The notes: generated by a model not told the origin, from the sequence alone. 64,000 nt of DNA from Anaerolineaceae bacterium oral taxon 439 (GCA_001717545.1 CP017039.1:1-64000), one strand, 5' to 3'. Shown: positions 31,529 through 41,337, numbered from the stretch's first letter. Made by a program: numbers and translations.

Positions 31529-33247
31529 ATGAAAAGGGTTTCTATTCTTCTGTTCTGTATCATTATAGTGTTCGCTTTCCCGCTTCCATCAGCGGGACGG
31601 GAGGCTGTCTTTAAGACCAGCTTCAACAGCGGTGATATTCCCTCAATCGATCAGTCGCTCGTCAGCGATTTCATCGGTATTCAATTGGCTGACGAGATGA
31701 CAGTTGGGCTCTTTCGGCAGGACGAAATCACCGGCGCGATCGAACCAGGGATGGCGACGGATTGGGAACTCAGCGAAGATCGGTTGTTGATTCGGATGAA
31801 TCTTTTGAAAGACGTTCCCTGGGTCCGCTATGACGCCGAGAGTGGCGCGGTCGAAGAAGTGAAAAACTGCGACGGAGGCGTCCGAACTGTCACAGCTCAT
31901 GATTTCGTCTATGGAATCGAGCGGACGCTGCGGCCCGATACCGCTTCGCCTTACGCGTTCCTGGTTAATCAGGTCGTGTCCGGCGCGGCCGCCTATCATA
32001 GCGGCGAGACGACCGACTTTACGACCGTCGGCGTCAAAGCGGTCGACAATTCAACGCTCGAAATCCGGTTTACAGAGAGCGGCGAATTTAACCTGTCGAT
32101 TCTTTCGATGTGGATGATGCATGCGATGCCGTCCTGGATTATCGACGGGGATACCTGTACCGAGGGACTTGGGGAACGCTGGACCGAGGCGGAAACGTAC
32201 CAGGGCTACGGACCGTTCACGTTGAAGGAATGGGTCCATGATTCGAATTTGACGCTGATCCGGAATCCGTTCTGGCCTGGGACGGATTCGGTCCCCGAAC
32301 CGAAGCTGGACGAGGTTCAGTACGCGCTGATCGGGGACGTCATGGCGCTTTCGGAATATGAGTCGGGGAATATGGATTACGCCGTGATTCCGGCGGGCGA
32401 TTACGACCGGATCACGACCGACCCGCTCTACGCGGATCATCTCGTTTTCCAGCCGACGTCGATCGGGACGGAATGGCTGGCTTATAATTCGCTCTTAGCT
32501 CCAACCGACGACGTTCGGGTCCGGCTGGCGCTGAGTTACGCTGTCGACAAGGACGCGATCGTTCAGGCGGTCAGAGCGGGCGTCAGCGCCCCTTATTTCG
32601 TGAATCCCGGCGTTTCCGGCGCGCCGAAGCTCGAAGTTTATCCGGATCTGGGAATTATGTATGACCCTGAAAAGGCGAAGGCGCTGCTGGCGGAATACTG
32701 CGAAGAGAAGGGGATTACGCCGTCCGAAATTGAAATCATCTATGCCTACAGCACGTCAGATCAGAATAAGCTTCGCGCCGAGGCGGTCCAGTCGATGTGG
32801 GAAAAGACGCTGGGGATTAAAGTCAGCTTGCAGAACAGTGAGTGGGCAGTGTTTAAAGTTGAGCGAAAGGAAGGATTGGCGAACGTCTACCGCTCGTCAT
32901 GGGTTCAGGATTACATGGACGCGAATAATTTCACAGCGGACGTATTCCTCTGCCCTGGCGGCGGGTACCAGGAAATCCTGGATTGGCCGTCGCTCGGTTG
33001 TACCGATCTGTCGAATCCGAACTATATTCGTTACGCCGATACGATCCGGACGGCGGGGAAAGAATCCGATCCCGGGAAGCGCGCCGAATTATACGCCGCC
33101 GCGGAAGAGATCCTGCTGATCGACGAGGCGATTCTGAATCCGCTGAGTTGGAATTACGCGTATGTCCTGATGAACCCGGCGATTACTGCGCCCGAATCCG
33201 CGACCGGGTACCAGCGTTGGGAGAAATGGGAAAAAGCAGGGGAATAA
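31529..33247 (+). CDS. Family 5 (peptide/nickel type) extracellular solute-binding protein, orphan
   Basis: The product has 572 residues. A cleavable signal peptide (LLFCIIIVFAFPLPSAG) has no lipobox, unusual for a monoderm-like exporter set where other binding proteins are lipoproteins. Mature features are family 5: GDIPSIDQSLVSDFIGIQLADEM, TAHDFVYGIERTLRPD, NLTLIRNPFWPG and VRLALSYAVDKDAIVQ. The ligand is usually an oligopeptide. No permease or ATPase gene is near, so it must work with a transporter encoded elsewhere or act as a sensor. The ATG follows AAAAAGGGGG. Confidence 0.9.
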   Translation: MKRVSILLFCIIIVFAFPLPSAGREAVFKTSFNSGDIPSIDQSLVSDFIGIQLADEMTVGLFRQDEITGAIEPGMATDWELSEDRLLIRMNLLKDVPWVRYDAESGAVEEVKNCDGGVRTVTAHDFVYGIERTLRPDTASPYAFLVNQVVSGAAAYHSGETTDFTTVGVKAVDNSTLEIRFTESGEFNLSILSMWMMHAMPSWIIDGDTCTEGLGERWTEAETYQGYGPFTLKEWVHDSNLTLIRNPFWPGTDSVPEPKLDEVQYALIGDVMALSEYESGNMDYAVIPAGDYDRITTDPLYADHLVFQPTSIGTEWLAYNSLLAPTDDVRVRLALSYAVDKDAIVQAVRAGVSAPYFVNPGVSGAPKLEVYPDLGIMYDPEKAKALLAEYCEEKGITPSEIEIIYAYSTSDQNKLRAEAVQSMWEKTLGIKVSLQNSEWAVFKVERKEGLANVYRSSWVQDYMDANNFTADVFLCPGGGYQEILDWPSLGCTDLSNPNYIRYADTIRTAGKESDPGKRAELYAAAEEILLIDEAILNPLSWNYAYVLMNPAITAPESATGYQRWEKWEKAGE

Positions 33248-33272
33248 GCGCCTGTTCGTTTACATTTTACAT

Positions 33273-33308
33273 AAAAAGACGGCTCATTTTTATCATGAGC
33301 CGTCTTTT
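33273..33308. terminator. Bidirectional terminator between the binding protein and aspS
   Basis: AAAAGACGGCTCAT (33274-33287) and ATGAGCCGTCTTTT (33295-33308) form a perfect 14-bp stem. It has A residues on one side and T residues on the other, serving both converging genes. Confidence 0.95.
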
Positions 33309-33326
33309 GATTTCCCATTTTCCGGT

Positions 33327-35111
33327 TTATTTTTTCGTTTCGGGCGGCGGGAGGAGCGCCAGTCCGAGTTCTTTCAGTTGCCCGTCCATGGCCTCCGACG
33401 GAGCGCCGGACATCATATCGCGGGCGGCGTTATTCTTCGGGAACGCAATAACCTCGCGGATATTCGGTTCATTCGCCAGGAGCATGACCAGCCGGTCAAT
33501 CCCGGGAGCGATTCCGCCATGCGGCGGGGCGCCGTATTCGAACGCGTCCATGATCTGATGAAACCGTTCGTCCGCGACTTCCTTCGGCAGCCCAATCAGC
33601 TTAAAGATTTTTTCCTGAAGCGACCGCTCGTGAATCCGGATCGAACCTGACGCTAACTCATAATTGTTCATGACCATATCGTACTGATCGCCGAGAATGC
33701 GTCCCGGATCGCTGTCCAGGAACGCCATATCCTCTTTGCGCGGACGCGTAAAAGGATGATGCGTCGCGTCCCAGCGGTTCTCTTCTTCTTTCCATTCAAA
33801 CAGCGGGAAGTCGACAATCCAGCAGAACGCCAGGACGTTCGGATCGCGCAGCCCTAAACGGTCACCGAGCAGGATGCGCAGCCGCGCCAGGCTGTCCAGC
33901 GCTACGGCGGTTTTATCGGCGACGAAGAGCAGCAGATCGCCGTTTTTCGCGTTCATCGCCTTGAGCAATTCGGCGAATTTTTCGTCGCTGAAAAATTTTT
34001 TGAACGGCGAAGTGGTTTCGCCGTTCTGATCGATCTTGACGTAAGCGAGACCCTTCGCGCCCCAGAGCTTGACCTGCTCGGTGAGCTCGTCGAGCTGCTT
34101 GCGCGTGCTTTCGCCGAGGCCTTCGGCGTTGATCCCGCGGACCGTTCCGCCGTCTTTGACCGCGTTCACGAAAACCGAAAATTCGCTGTCCCTGACGAAA
34201 TCGGAAACGTTAACGAGTTCCATTCCAAATCGCATGTCGGGAGCGTCTTTCCCAAAACGGTCCATTGCTTCCTGATACGTCAGCTTTGGCCAGGGAGCGA
34301 ACAGGACTTTCTTTTCCGGCGTGATCTTCGCGATCATTTTGGTGAATAAATCCTCGACCAGGTCCAGGACATCGTCCCGTTCAACAAACGACATCTCCAT
34401 ATCCAGCTGGGTAAATTCGGGCTGGCGGTCGCCGCGCTGATCTTCGTCACGGAAGCATCGGGCAATCTGGAAATATTTCTCGATTCCGGCGACCTGGAGA
34501 AGCTGCTTGAGCTGCTGCGGACTTTGAGGAAGCGCGTAGAACTGCCCCGGGTAAATTCGGGACGGGACGAGATAATCGCGCGCGCCTTCGGGCGTTGTTT
34601 TGAAAAGAATCGGCGTTTCGACTTCATAGAAGCCGCGTTCGTCGAGATAGTCACGGATAAATTTGATCAATCGATGGCGCAGCCGCAAATTAGATTGCAT
34701 CCGTTCGCGGCGCAGGTCGAGGTAACGATACCTGAGACGGATCGATTCCTCGGTGTTCTCCTCTTTGTTAATTGCGAACGGAAGCGGTTTGCACGTGTTT
34801 AATACGGCGACTTCGGACGCGCTGACCTCGATCTCGCCGGTTGGCAGATTTAGATTAACGGATTCGGCGGGGCGGAAACGAACCTCGCCCGTAACCTGCA
34901 ACACCCATTCCACGCGAACGTCGCTGACCAGCTTTGCGAATTCCGGCGAATTTTCGGGGTTGATCACGATCTGAACCAGGCCGGAACGGTCACGCAGATC
35001 AATAAAATATACGCCGCCATGATCGCGGAAACGATGAACCCAACCGGCGAGAACGACGGTTTTTCCCGCGTCGACGGCGGTCAATTCGCCGCAGCTTCGA
35101 TTTCTATACAT
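33327..35111 (-). CDS. aspS: Aspartyl-tRNA synthetase (bacterial type)
   Basis: The product has 594 residues, normal for bacterial AspRS. The N-terminal OB-fold anticodon domain ([23 protein letters not shown]) is followed by the class II core with motif 2 [29 protein letters not shown]. The bacterial GAD insertion lies at about 285-420, and motif 3 is [18 protein letters not shown]. It charges tRNA-Asp, possibly also tRNA-Asn if the amidotransferase pathway exists (not visible here). The ribosome site GAGAGGG precedes the ATG. A TATAAT box on the minus strand (35174-35179) is a likely -10, and a small CGCTGC/GCAGCG hairpin lies in the leader. Confidence 0.97.
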   Translation of the reverse strand: MYRNRSCGELTAVDAGKTVVLAGWVHRFRDHGGVYFIDLRDRSGLVQIVINPENSPEFAKLVSDVRVEWVLQVTGEVRFRPAESVNLNLPTGEIEVSASEVAVLNTCKPLPFAINKEENTEESIRLRYRYLDLRRERMQSNLRLRHRLIKFIRDYLDERGFYEVETPILFKTTPEGARDYLVPSRIYPGQFYALPQSPQQLKQLLQVAGIEKYFQIARCFRDEDQRGDRQPEFTQLDMEMSFVERDDVLDLVEDLFTKMIAKITPEKKVLFAPWPKLTYQEAMDRFGKDAPDMRFGMELVNVSDFVRDSEFSVFVNAVKDGGTVRGINAEGLGESTRKQLDELTEQVKLWGAKGLAYVKIDQNGETTSPFKKFFSDEKFAELLKAMNAKNGDLLLFVADKTAVALDSLARLRILLGDRLGLRDPNVLAFCWIVDFPLFEWKEEENRWDATHHPFTRPRKEDMAFLDSDPGRILGDQYDMVMNNYELASGSIRIHERSLQEKIFKLIGLPKEVADERFHQIMDAFEYGAPPHGGIAPGIDRLVMLLANEPNIREVIAFPKNNAARDMMSGAPSEAMDGQLKELGLALLPPPETKK

Positions 35112-35282
35112 ATCGTTGGCCCTCTCTGATCCCTCGCTGCGTTCTCTTGCAGCGGAATAGATATTTGCGTGAAATTATAACGCTGATAAAGGAGGTTTAA
35201 AGATGAAAAGTGCGCCTTGGATCGGGAAGCGGACGGTTCCGGACTTTGCCGCGTGGTTCCCGCCGCAAGGTCAACCCTCGGT

Positions 35283-36833
35283 TCAGCTTTCTTCCAGCTT
35301 CTCGCTTCTGAGATGTTCTCGAAGCCGGCGCCGGAGGATTTTCCCGGCGTCGTTCCTCGGAAGCGCTTTGACGACGATAAACCGCTTTGGCGCGGCGTAT
35401 GGAGCGATCGCGGACGTTACCGCTTTTTTCAGCCGCAGTTCGAGTTCTTCGCTCCATGCAGCCCCTTCTTTCAGGACAAGAACCGCAGCAACCGCTTCGA
35501 AGATAAGCGGATCCGGAACGGAAACGACGGCGGCATCGGCGACCGACGCGTCGGCGGTCAGGACGGACTCGACTTCAAACGGTCCGAGCAGGTGCCCGGA
35601 GGTGTTAATAATATCGTCGTCGCGCCCGATAAATTTAAAGCGTCCCTGTTCGTCGCGCGCCGCGAGATCGCCGCTCAGGTAGTATTCCCCGCTGAATTTC
35701 GACACGGTCAGGTCTGCCCGTCCAGCGTAGCTCAGGAAGGCGCTGTCCCAGCCGCAGCGCAGCGCCAGCTTCCCCACTCGAGCCGGGGAATTGTCCGGGA
35801 GCGGGACGAGTTCGTCGTCCAGCAGCGCGACTTCGGAGTCATCCGCCGCCCGACCCATCCAGCCCGGCCGAATTTCATCTCCGGGCAGGTTAGCGATTCG
35901 GATCGTTCCGGCTTCCGACTGAAACCAGGTATCATAAATAGTTCGGCCGAGGACGCGCCGGCCCCATTCATAAACCGCCTCGCTCAGCGGTTCGCCGACG
36001 CTGAAAATCGCGCGCAGTCTTTCTAACTCGAACGCTGCGAAAAATGCGTCGTCCATGCGCATCAATCCGCGCAGCGCCGAAGGCGCGGTATAAAACGTTG
36101 AGACGCCGGCGCTTCCCAGGAGAGGGAGCCACCGTTTGGCATGGAACGCGCCGGTATAGCGGATCGAGACGGCGCTGCCGAGAATTGGCCCGATGACAGA
36201 GTAGACCGTCCCGGTAATCCAGGCCGGATGCGCCGTGCACCAGTACGTTTCGCCCGGTTGGACGCCTAAAACATTTTTCATGCTGCGGAGGATTGGCTCG
36301 GCGATGCCCTGTCGATGCAGCACTGCTTTCGGGAATCCGGTTGATCCGGAGGTGAAGATCATGAATGCGGGGTCGTCCGGTCCCGGCGCGGCAGGCTCAA
36401 ATCCGGATCCTGGCATGGCCGCCTTGATATCCTCCGTCCGCAGGACCATCCGCAGCCCGGGACTGGCGTCGATCGCCGTTGACAGCGCGGGAGAATCCTG
36501 GTCCAGAATCAGGACGTCCGCAGCGCCGGACCGGAAACGCACGCTCAGCGCGTCCGCGCCGTAATCGGTGAAAAGCAGACATGGGACCGCGCCTATTAAA
36601 ACGGACGCCCAGAAATACACCGTCATTTCGGGTTCCGACGTCAGCGACAGGAAAACATGATCTCCCTTACGAACGCCGGCGTCTTTCAGCCCTCCCGCAA
36701 TCCGTTCGACCGCCGATTTGAACTCGTTTGCTGTGAACGTGGTTTCCGTGAGGCGTCCGTCGAAGACGCGGAGAATGACGCCGGCGTCGGGCTTTTCGAA
36801 GCGATCCTGCCATGCTGAGACGAGCGTTTTCAT
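35283..36833 (-). CDS. AMP-forming acyl-CoA synthetase (acetyl-CoA synthetase-like)
   Basis: The product has 516 residues of the ANL superfamily. Motifs are the P-loop FTSGSTGFPKAV (160-171), YDTWFQSEAG (adenine and acyl site), YLSGDLAARDEQGRFKF and GRDDDIINTSGHLLGP (hinge), and the C-terminal NDAGKILRR with the catalytic lysine. Tryptophan residues in the YDTWFQSE and HPAWITG areas suggest a short- to medium-chain acid such as acetate or propionate. It is shorter than canonical Acs (about 650 residues), closer to medium-chain ligases. The lysine could be acetyl-regulated, but no acetyltransferase is nearby. AAGGAGG precedes the ATG, and the promoter is at 36899-36928. Confidence 0.88.
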   Translation of the reverse strand: MKTLVSAWQDRFEKPDAGVILRVFDGRLTETTFTANEFKSAVERIAGGLKDAGVRKGDHVFLSLTSEPEMTVYFWASVLIGAVPCLLFTDYGADALSVRFRSGAADVLILDQDSPALSTAIDASPGLRMVLRTEDIKAAMPGSGFEPAAPGPDDPAFMIFTSGSTGFPKAVLHRQGIAEPILRSMKNVLGVQPGETYWCTAHPAWITGTVYSVIGPILGSAVSIRYTGAFHAKRWLPLLGSAGVSTFYTAPSALRGLMRMDDAFFAAFELERLRAIFSVGEPLSEAVYEWGRRVLGRTIYDTWFQSEAGTIRIANLPGDEIRPGWMGRAADDSEVALLDDELVPLPDNSPARVGKLALRCGWDSAFLSYAGRADLTVSKFSGEYYLSGDLAARDEQGRFKFIGRDDDIINTSGHLLGPFEVESVLTADASVADAAVVSVPDPLIFEAVAAVLVLKEGAAWSEELELRLKKAVTSAIAPYAAPKRFIVVKALPRNDAGKILRRRLREHLRSEKLEES

Positions 36834-36898
36834 ACGTTTTCCTCCTTTTTAGTCGGCGCGTCGTCAGGCTGCCGCGGGACCTTTGCCGCGCCGATGGC

Positions 36899-36928
36899 AT
36901 CATAATTGTACCGAAAAGTTCAGGTCAA
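36899..36928 (-). promoter_or_regulatory. Promoter of the acyl-CoA synthetase gene
   Basis: On the minus strand TTGACC (36928-36923) and TATGAT (36904-36899) are 18 bases apart, about 65 bases upstream of the ATG at 36833. Confidence 0.65.
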
Positions 36929-36973
36929 AGGGTTTGAATTCCTGAATCGTACGGACCATCAGCCTTCGTCAGG

Positions 36974-36979
36974 TATAAT
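36974..36979 (+). promoter_or_regulatory. -10 box almost touching the start codon of the papain-like protein
   Basis: TATAAT ends eight bases before the ATG at 36988, so transcription would begin at or within two bases of the start codon. The mRNA would have little or no leader. Confidence 0.6.
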
Positions 36980-36987
36980 CAGGAACG

Positions 36988-38637
36988 ATGGAGAAATTGA
37001 AGCTGAATTGCCATATCGTCAGGGTGATCCTGATCGCGTTCGCGCTGGGAAGCTGGATCGCGGGGGGCGTTTTCGCGGAATCGTACGACGTCGACAGCGG
37101 ATTCCGCCCAATTAAAGACGGCTTTTCATTTGTCAATTATGGCGAAGTCGGGTGCAGCGACCCGCTCTGTTTCCGGGAATTCCCGATCGTTAATTTAGGC
37201 GTTGACGAGATGGTCCGGCTGTTTGGACGGAGCGTCTGCGTCAATCCGGACGCGGACGAATCCTGCGCACTGTCTAAAGTTGCGGCCAGCTGGATGGAAA
37301 ACGCAAATGCAGCGATGAATAACGGGCATTGCGAAGGATTGTCGATCCTGAGCGCGCTGTTTTATCGAGGCGTCCTGGCTCCGGACCGTTTCGGCGCGCC
37401 CACGGTTGATCAGCTTTTTCTTCCCGGGAATACCCGCCTTCAGCGGGAGATTGCGTACTGGTACGCGACCCAGCTGCTGACGGAGACAGTTGTCGTCGAA
37501 GAGGATCCGATCGCGCTGCTGCGAACGCTGATTCTGGCGTTGCGCGAGAATCCGGACCGGATCATTCAGCTGGGGCTTTACCGCCGTGATCGTCAGTTCG
37601 GCCATACCGTCAGCGCGTATGCGATCCGGGATATGGGAGAAGGGATCTTCCGCGTCATGGTCTATGACAGCAACTTCCCGGCAATCGAACGTTTTATCAC
37701 GATCGACGTGAAGACGAACAGCTGGCAATATCTCGGTTCGTCTCTCCCGACGGCGAAGACGACGATTTACAGCGGCGAAGGGACGTTTAATCCGATCCGG
37801 CGGATCGAGATGAACGAAAAACTGGACGGGTTCCATTGCGAATTCTGCCCAACGCCTGAAGAGGCGTCGGACGCGCCAGTCCGAATCGTGACGAACGGGA
37901 AAACGGATATCTTCATCGCGGACGAAACCGGGAAAAAAGCGGGCGTGGATTGGAAAACGGGCGAATCGTTCGACGAACTCCCCGGCGTTACCTTCCGTCA
38001 GATCCTGGGGACGAACAGCGCGGTTTTCCCGCGCGATCAGCAGTATTTTTTCTGGCTGAATTCGCCGAACGATCAGCAATGGCAGCGATTTCATGTTTCG
38101 CTGACCGAGCCAGGGTCGATCCTGACGCTGACGAACGTTCTGGAAAGCTATGAATATCCGACGCTGACGTATCGGCCGGCGGATCCTGACGCGAATATTT
38201 CGTTTGAGTCGTTCGACGTTCTGGCTTCTCCGAACGCGCTTCCGGAAATCAGCTACGTCGTCGCGAACCAATCGGTCGAAGCGCGGATCGCTTTTCAGCC
38301 GGAGGCGATCGGTAATTTGGAAGAGGTTCCGAATCTGAATATCTTTTTATTCCATGATGAAAGTATTGGAACGATTGCGATCGAGGTGTATCCAGCGAAG
38401 GAGAGCGAGGCGAGCGCCGCGGCGGAGGATTTTTCGCTGCGGTTTAATGGGCGGATCGAGCTGTATCAGGGCGAGAAGGCGCTGACGGCGGAAAGCGCGG
38501 CTTTCCTGCAACCGGTTGAAATCGGGCTGGGGGGACGATTTACGTTTAATTACCTTGAGTGGGGCGAGACAGGGCGGCTGCGGTTCGACGTTCTGCCGTC
38601 GGAAATGGGACTGATCTGGACGTTTGACGCGGAGTAG
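36988..38637 (+). CDS. Secreted protein with candidate papain-like cysteine protease site
   Basis: The product has 549 residues. A signal peptide spans about residues 1-30 (VRVILIAFALGSWIAGGVFAE). The N-terminal half contains C115 in NNGHCEGLSIL at a helix start, H206 in FGHTVSAYAIRD and D227 in VMVYDSNFP. That is the order and spacing of a papain/transglutaminase-type Cys-His-Asp triad, including the usual strand V-x-VYDSN. The C-terminal half (about 285-549) looks all-beta, perhaps two sandwich domains for binding or anchoring. I do not recognise a named family. No partner genes flank it. The protease idea rests on motif geometry only; a catalytically dead or transglutaminase-like role is possible. 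Confidence 0.65.
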   Translation: MEKLKLNCHIVRVILIAFALGSWIAGGVFAESYDVDSGFRPIKDGFSFVNYGEVGCSDPLCFREFPIVNLGVDEMVRLFGRSVCVNPDADESCALSKVAASWMENANAAMNNGHCEGLSILSALFYRGVLAPDRFGAPTVDQLFLPGNTRLQREIAYWYATQLLTETVVVEEDPIALLRTLILALRENPDRIIQLGLYRRDRQFGHTVSAYAIRDMGEGIFRVMVYDSNFPAIERFITIDVKTNSWQYLGSSLPTAKTTIYSGEGTFNPIRRIEMNEKLDGFHCEFCPTPEEASDAPVRIVTNGKTDIFIADETGKKAGVDWKTGESFDELPGVTFRQILGTNSAVFPRDQQYFFWLNSPNDQQWQRFHVSLTEPGSILTLTNVLESYEYPTLTYRPADPDANISFESFDVLASPNALPEISYVVANQSVEARIAFQPEAIGNLEEVPNLNIFLFHDESIGTIAIEVYPAKESEASAAAEDFSLRFNGRIELYQGEKALTAESAAFLQPVEIGLGGRFTFNYLEWGETGRLRFDVLPSEMGLIWTFDAE

Positions 38638-38741
38638 CGTTGGTTTGTCAATGATGCGTTTACTTCAGTCGAACTCATATCCCACTCACCGCCTGATTTT
38701 CCTCTCCGTTTCGTTCCCTGATTTTTAGACGAATATTATGG

Positions 38742-38747
38742 TAAAAT
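38742..38747 (+). promoter_or_regulatory. Extended -10 box before the glycosyltransferase
   Basis: TAAAAT preceded by TATGG places transcription start near 38754. The ATG at 38738 lies inside this promoter and so is unlikely to be the translation start. Confidence 0.55.
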
Positions 38748-38785
38748 ACGGTCAGGCTCTAAAAAATCAAGTAAAGGTAAAAAAC

Positions 38786-39514
38786 GTGACCCAAGAGATT
38801 TTCTTTTCGCTGATTCTCCCAGCGCATAACGAACAGGAGCGGCTCCCGGGCTGTATCGAGAAAGTCGCGGCGTTCGTTTCGACGTTTAAATACCCGATCG
38901 AAGTCCTGATCGTCGAGAACGCAAGTTCGGATAAAACGTTCGAGCTCGCGGAGTCATACGCGGAAAAGTTCGAGTGGCTCCGGGCGATTAAGGACGATCA
39001 GCGCGGGAAAGGACGCGCTGTCCGGACCGGAATGCTCGCCGCACGCGGAAGGATTCGCTTTTTCGCCGACGTTGATTTTTCGATGCCGATCGACGAGATT
39101 TATAATTTCCTTCCGCCGCGAATGACGGATCGGTTCGACGTTGCGATCGGATCGCGCGAGGCCGAAGGCGCGGTCCGCTACGACGAGCCGGAGCTCAGGC
39201 ATTTCACAGGCAGAGTTTTTAACTGGGTCGTCCGGATCCTCGCGGTCCATGGCCTGAAGGACACCCAATGCGGATTTAAATGTTTCACGGCGGAAGCGGC
39301 GGAAAAATTATTCAGTAGGCAGAAAATCGACGGCTGGGCGTTCGACGCCGAGGTCCTCTTCATTGCGCAGCGACTGGGACTGCGTATCATCGAGGTTCCG
39401 GTACAGTGGTACTACGACGGATCGAGCAAGATTCATATCTGGAGCGACGCGATCAAGATGATTCGCGAGCTGGTCCAGATTCGGATTAACGCATGGAAAG
39501 GGCTTTACAAATAA
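38786..39514 (+). CDS. Family 2 glycosyltransferase, dolichyl/polyprenyl-phosphate sugar synthase-like
   Basis: The product has about 242 residues. The GT-A fold has SLILPAHNEQERL, VENASSDKT, KGRAVRTGMLAARG and the metal-binding FFADVDFSMP (DxD). The closest group is bacterial homologues of dolichyl-phosphate beta-glucosyl/mannosyltransferase, which load a sugar onto polyprenyl phosphate at the membrane. C-terminal membrane helices are absent. The GTG at 38786, eight bases after AAAGG, is chosen because the upstream ATG (38738) sits within the -10 region. The last part overlaps possible starts of rnhB. Confidence 0.88.
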   Translation: MTQEIFFSLILPAHNEQERLPGCIEKVAAFVSTFKYPIEVLIVENASSDKTFELAESYAEKFEWLRAIKDDQRGKGRAVRTGMLAARGRIRFFADVDFSMPIDEIYNFLPPRMTDRFDVAIGSREAEGAVRYDEPELRHFTGRVFNWVVRILAVHGLKDTQCGFKCFTAEAAEKLFSRQKIDGWAFDAEVLFIAQRLGLRIIEVPVQWYYDGSSKIHIWSDAIKMIRELVQIRINAWKGLYK

Positions 39515-39522
39515 AGCGCATT

Positions 39523-40167
39523 ATGCCGACGCTGACATATGAGAAGGCTCTTCAGATGGAGGGCTTTTTTTGTATCGCCGGGATTGACGAAGCTGGACGC
39601 GGAGCCTGGGCCGGACCGGTCAGCGCCGCCGCCGTGATCCTCCCCAACGCGCTGGACGCGTCGTTTTCCGCTTCGATCCGCGACAGCAAGCTGCTGACCC
39701 CGGCGCAGCGGAAAACCGCTGCGGTCGAAATCCGGGAGCGCTGCGTCGGCGCGTCGATCGCGTTCGCGACTGCGGCTGAAATTGACGAAATCGGGATTTT
39801 AAACGCGACGAAACTGGCGATGACGAGAGCCATTTCGGGCCTGATCCCCGCGCCGGACGCGCTGCTGATCGATTTTATCCGGCTGGATTCGCTGCGGATG
39901 CGCCAGCGGACGCCGGCGCATGGGGACCGCGACTCGCTGACGATTGCGGCCGCGTCGATTTTAGCGAAAACGGCGCGGGACGAATGGATGGAACGCGCCG
40001 CAGAGGCGGCTTATCCCGGTTACGGTTTTGCACGGCATAAGGGATACGGGACCCGGATCCATCAGGAGGCGCTGACAACGCTGGGCGTCTCCCCGATCCA
40101 TCGGCATTCCTACGCCCCGGTCCGCAGCGCCGCTAAAAGGATCAACGCGCTCCGGCTTACGTCCTGA
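39523..40167 (+). CDS. rnhB: Ribonuclease HII
   Basis: The product has 214 residues. It removes ribonucleotides from RNA-DNA hybrids and misincorporated ribonucleotides from DNA. The GIDEAGRGAWAGPVSAAAVI segment carries the first catalytic Asp-Glu. SIRDSKLLTPAQR, LIDFIRLDSL and the DRDSLTIAAASILAKTARD helix complete the site. Start options are ATG at 39493, 39523 and 39556. MPTLTYEKAL at 39523 matches the usual family N-terminus, while 39556 has a better GAGAAGG site. The 3' end overlaps the converging fic gene by 11 bases. Confidence 0.93.
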   Translation: MPTLTYEKALQMEGFFCIAGIDEAGRGAWAGPVSAAAVILPNALDASFSASIRDSKLLTPAQRKTAAVEIRERCVGASIAFATAAEIDEIGILNATKLAMTRAISGLIPAPDALLIDFIRLDSLRMRQRTPAHGDRDSLTIAAASILAKTARDEWMERAAEAAYPGYGFARHKGYGTRIHQEALTTLGVSPIHRHSYAPVRSAAKRINALRLTS

Positions 40168-41149
40168 TATAGCGCTGGTTCCGGCTGTTCGGCTTCTCCG
40201 GAACCGTCATCGCGACCAAACCCTGATCCATCGCCGGCGTCAGATAATGCTTACGGAACGTCTCTCTGGACCTCAATCCCAACAGCGTCATCAGCTCGAT
40301 CGCTGAATAGGAAACCCCATACGCCATAACGTTCAGCAGCCTCCCGATATACGTGTTCGTTTCAGCTCCCGCGATACGCAGCTGATCCAGAGCTTCGTCG
40401 AGAGCCTGATCGATCCGTTCCAGCATGAATTCGACAAAGCCGATAGAATCGCCGCGCCGATTCGACGCGGCGATCGCTTCATAGTATCCGTCCTGAAATT
40501 TTTCGATCTGGTTTTCCAACGGAATCGATTCGTATACAGGACGCCACTGAGCCAGCAGCGCTGAATGCCAAAGCCTCGCCATCCGGCCGTTCCCATCCGA
40601 AAACGGATGAATAAAAACGAATTCATAGTGAAAAACCGCGGACAGGATCAGCGGATGAATCTCCGCGCGATTCGCCTTCATCCATGAAAATAACTCAGCC
40701 ATCAAGCCCGGGACGTTCCGAGCCGGCGGCGCGATAAAAACGCACTGGTCCCCAGAGAAAACGCCCTCTTCGCCTTTTCGGAAGCTGCCCGATTCAGCGA
40801 TCAACCCAGCGGTCATTACCCCATGAATCCGCTTCAGATCCTGAAGATTATACGGGTCTATCTCCTGAAGCTGATCGTAGGCCCAAAACGCGTTTTTCAC
40901 CTCCTGAATTTCGATCCGATCCCCGATCACGGCGCGACCGTCGATAACGTCGCGGACTTCGGAAAGCGAAAGGGAATTCGCCTCAATCCTCAACGAAGCA
41001 TGAATCGATCGGATCCGATTATTCCGGCGCAGCCGCGGCCTGACGTCCAACGCTCCACAGCTGACGACTTTTTCAGTCTTCTCTGAAATCGTCGCGACCA
41101 GCCTGAGCGCTTTATTCGTAATGATAAAAGGCGGCGTATACCCGGCCAT
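40157..41149 (-). CDS. Fic-family AMP-transferase, second copy in window
   Basis: The product has 330 residues. The Fic loop HPFSDGNGRMARLWHSALL is complete (catalytic His, phosphate-binding GNGR). The N-terminal helix has SLRIEANS, a variant of the S-x-x-x-E inhibitory motif in which Ala follows the glutamate before Asn. A C-terminal winged-helix part (MAYGVSYSAIELMTLLGLRSRETF) may bind DNA and autoregulate. It shares only family features with the Fic gene at 16808, and unlike it has the normal host base composition. The 5' region carries tandem repeats (41166-41188). Confidence 0.9.
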   Translation of the reverse strand: MAGYTPPFIITNKALRLVATISEKTEKVVSCGALDVRPRLRRNNRIRSIHASLRIEANSLSLSEVRDVIDGRAVIGDRIEIQEVKNAFWAYDQLQEIDPYNLQDLKRIHGVMTAGLIAESGSFRKGEEGVFSGDQCVFIAPPARNVPGLMAELFSWMKANRAEIHPLILSAVFHYEFVFIHPFSDGNGRMARLWHSALLAQWRPVYESIPLENQIEKFQDGYYEAIAASNRRGDSIGFVEFMLERIDQALDEALDQLRIAGAETNTYIGRLLNVMAYGVSYSAIELMTLLGLRSRETFRKHYLTPAMDQGLVAMTVPEKPNSRNQRYIRT

Positions 41150-41165
41150 GTTCGCTCCCTGTTAA

Positions 41166-41188
41166 CTTGCGTATTACCTTGCGTATTA
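41166..41188. repeat. Tandem 11-bp repeats with 12-bp period upstream of fic
   Basis: CTTGCGTATTA occurs at 41166-41176 and 41178-41188, with a degraded third copy (CTTACTCG) after. On the gene's strand this reads TAATACGCAAG twice, ending 16 bases before the ATG of the Fic gene. It is probably an operator for the Fic protein's own winged helix or another regulator. Confidence 0.75.
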
Positions 41189-41337
41189 TCTTACTCGTTT
41201 TTGATCAGCGAGGAGAAGCGGAACGGGGAACGCATTATTCACGGACCGGCCCAGCGTCTTCCCTGGCATTTCTGATTCCGCCAATCCAGCAACATGACGC
41301 CAGTCCCGACGGATTCAGATCAACGCGCAGCCTGATT

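Noticed and set aside
35190-35682. AAAGGAGG followed by an ATG (35203) and an open frame on the plus strand
   Set aside because: The frame runs antisense through the acyl-CoA synthetase gene and codes for a Ser/Arg-rich sequence without family features. The ribosome-site match is probably chance within the aspS upstream region.
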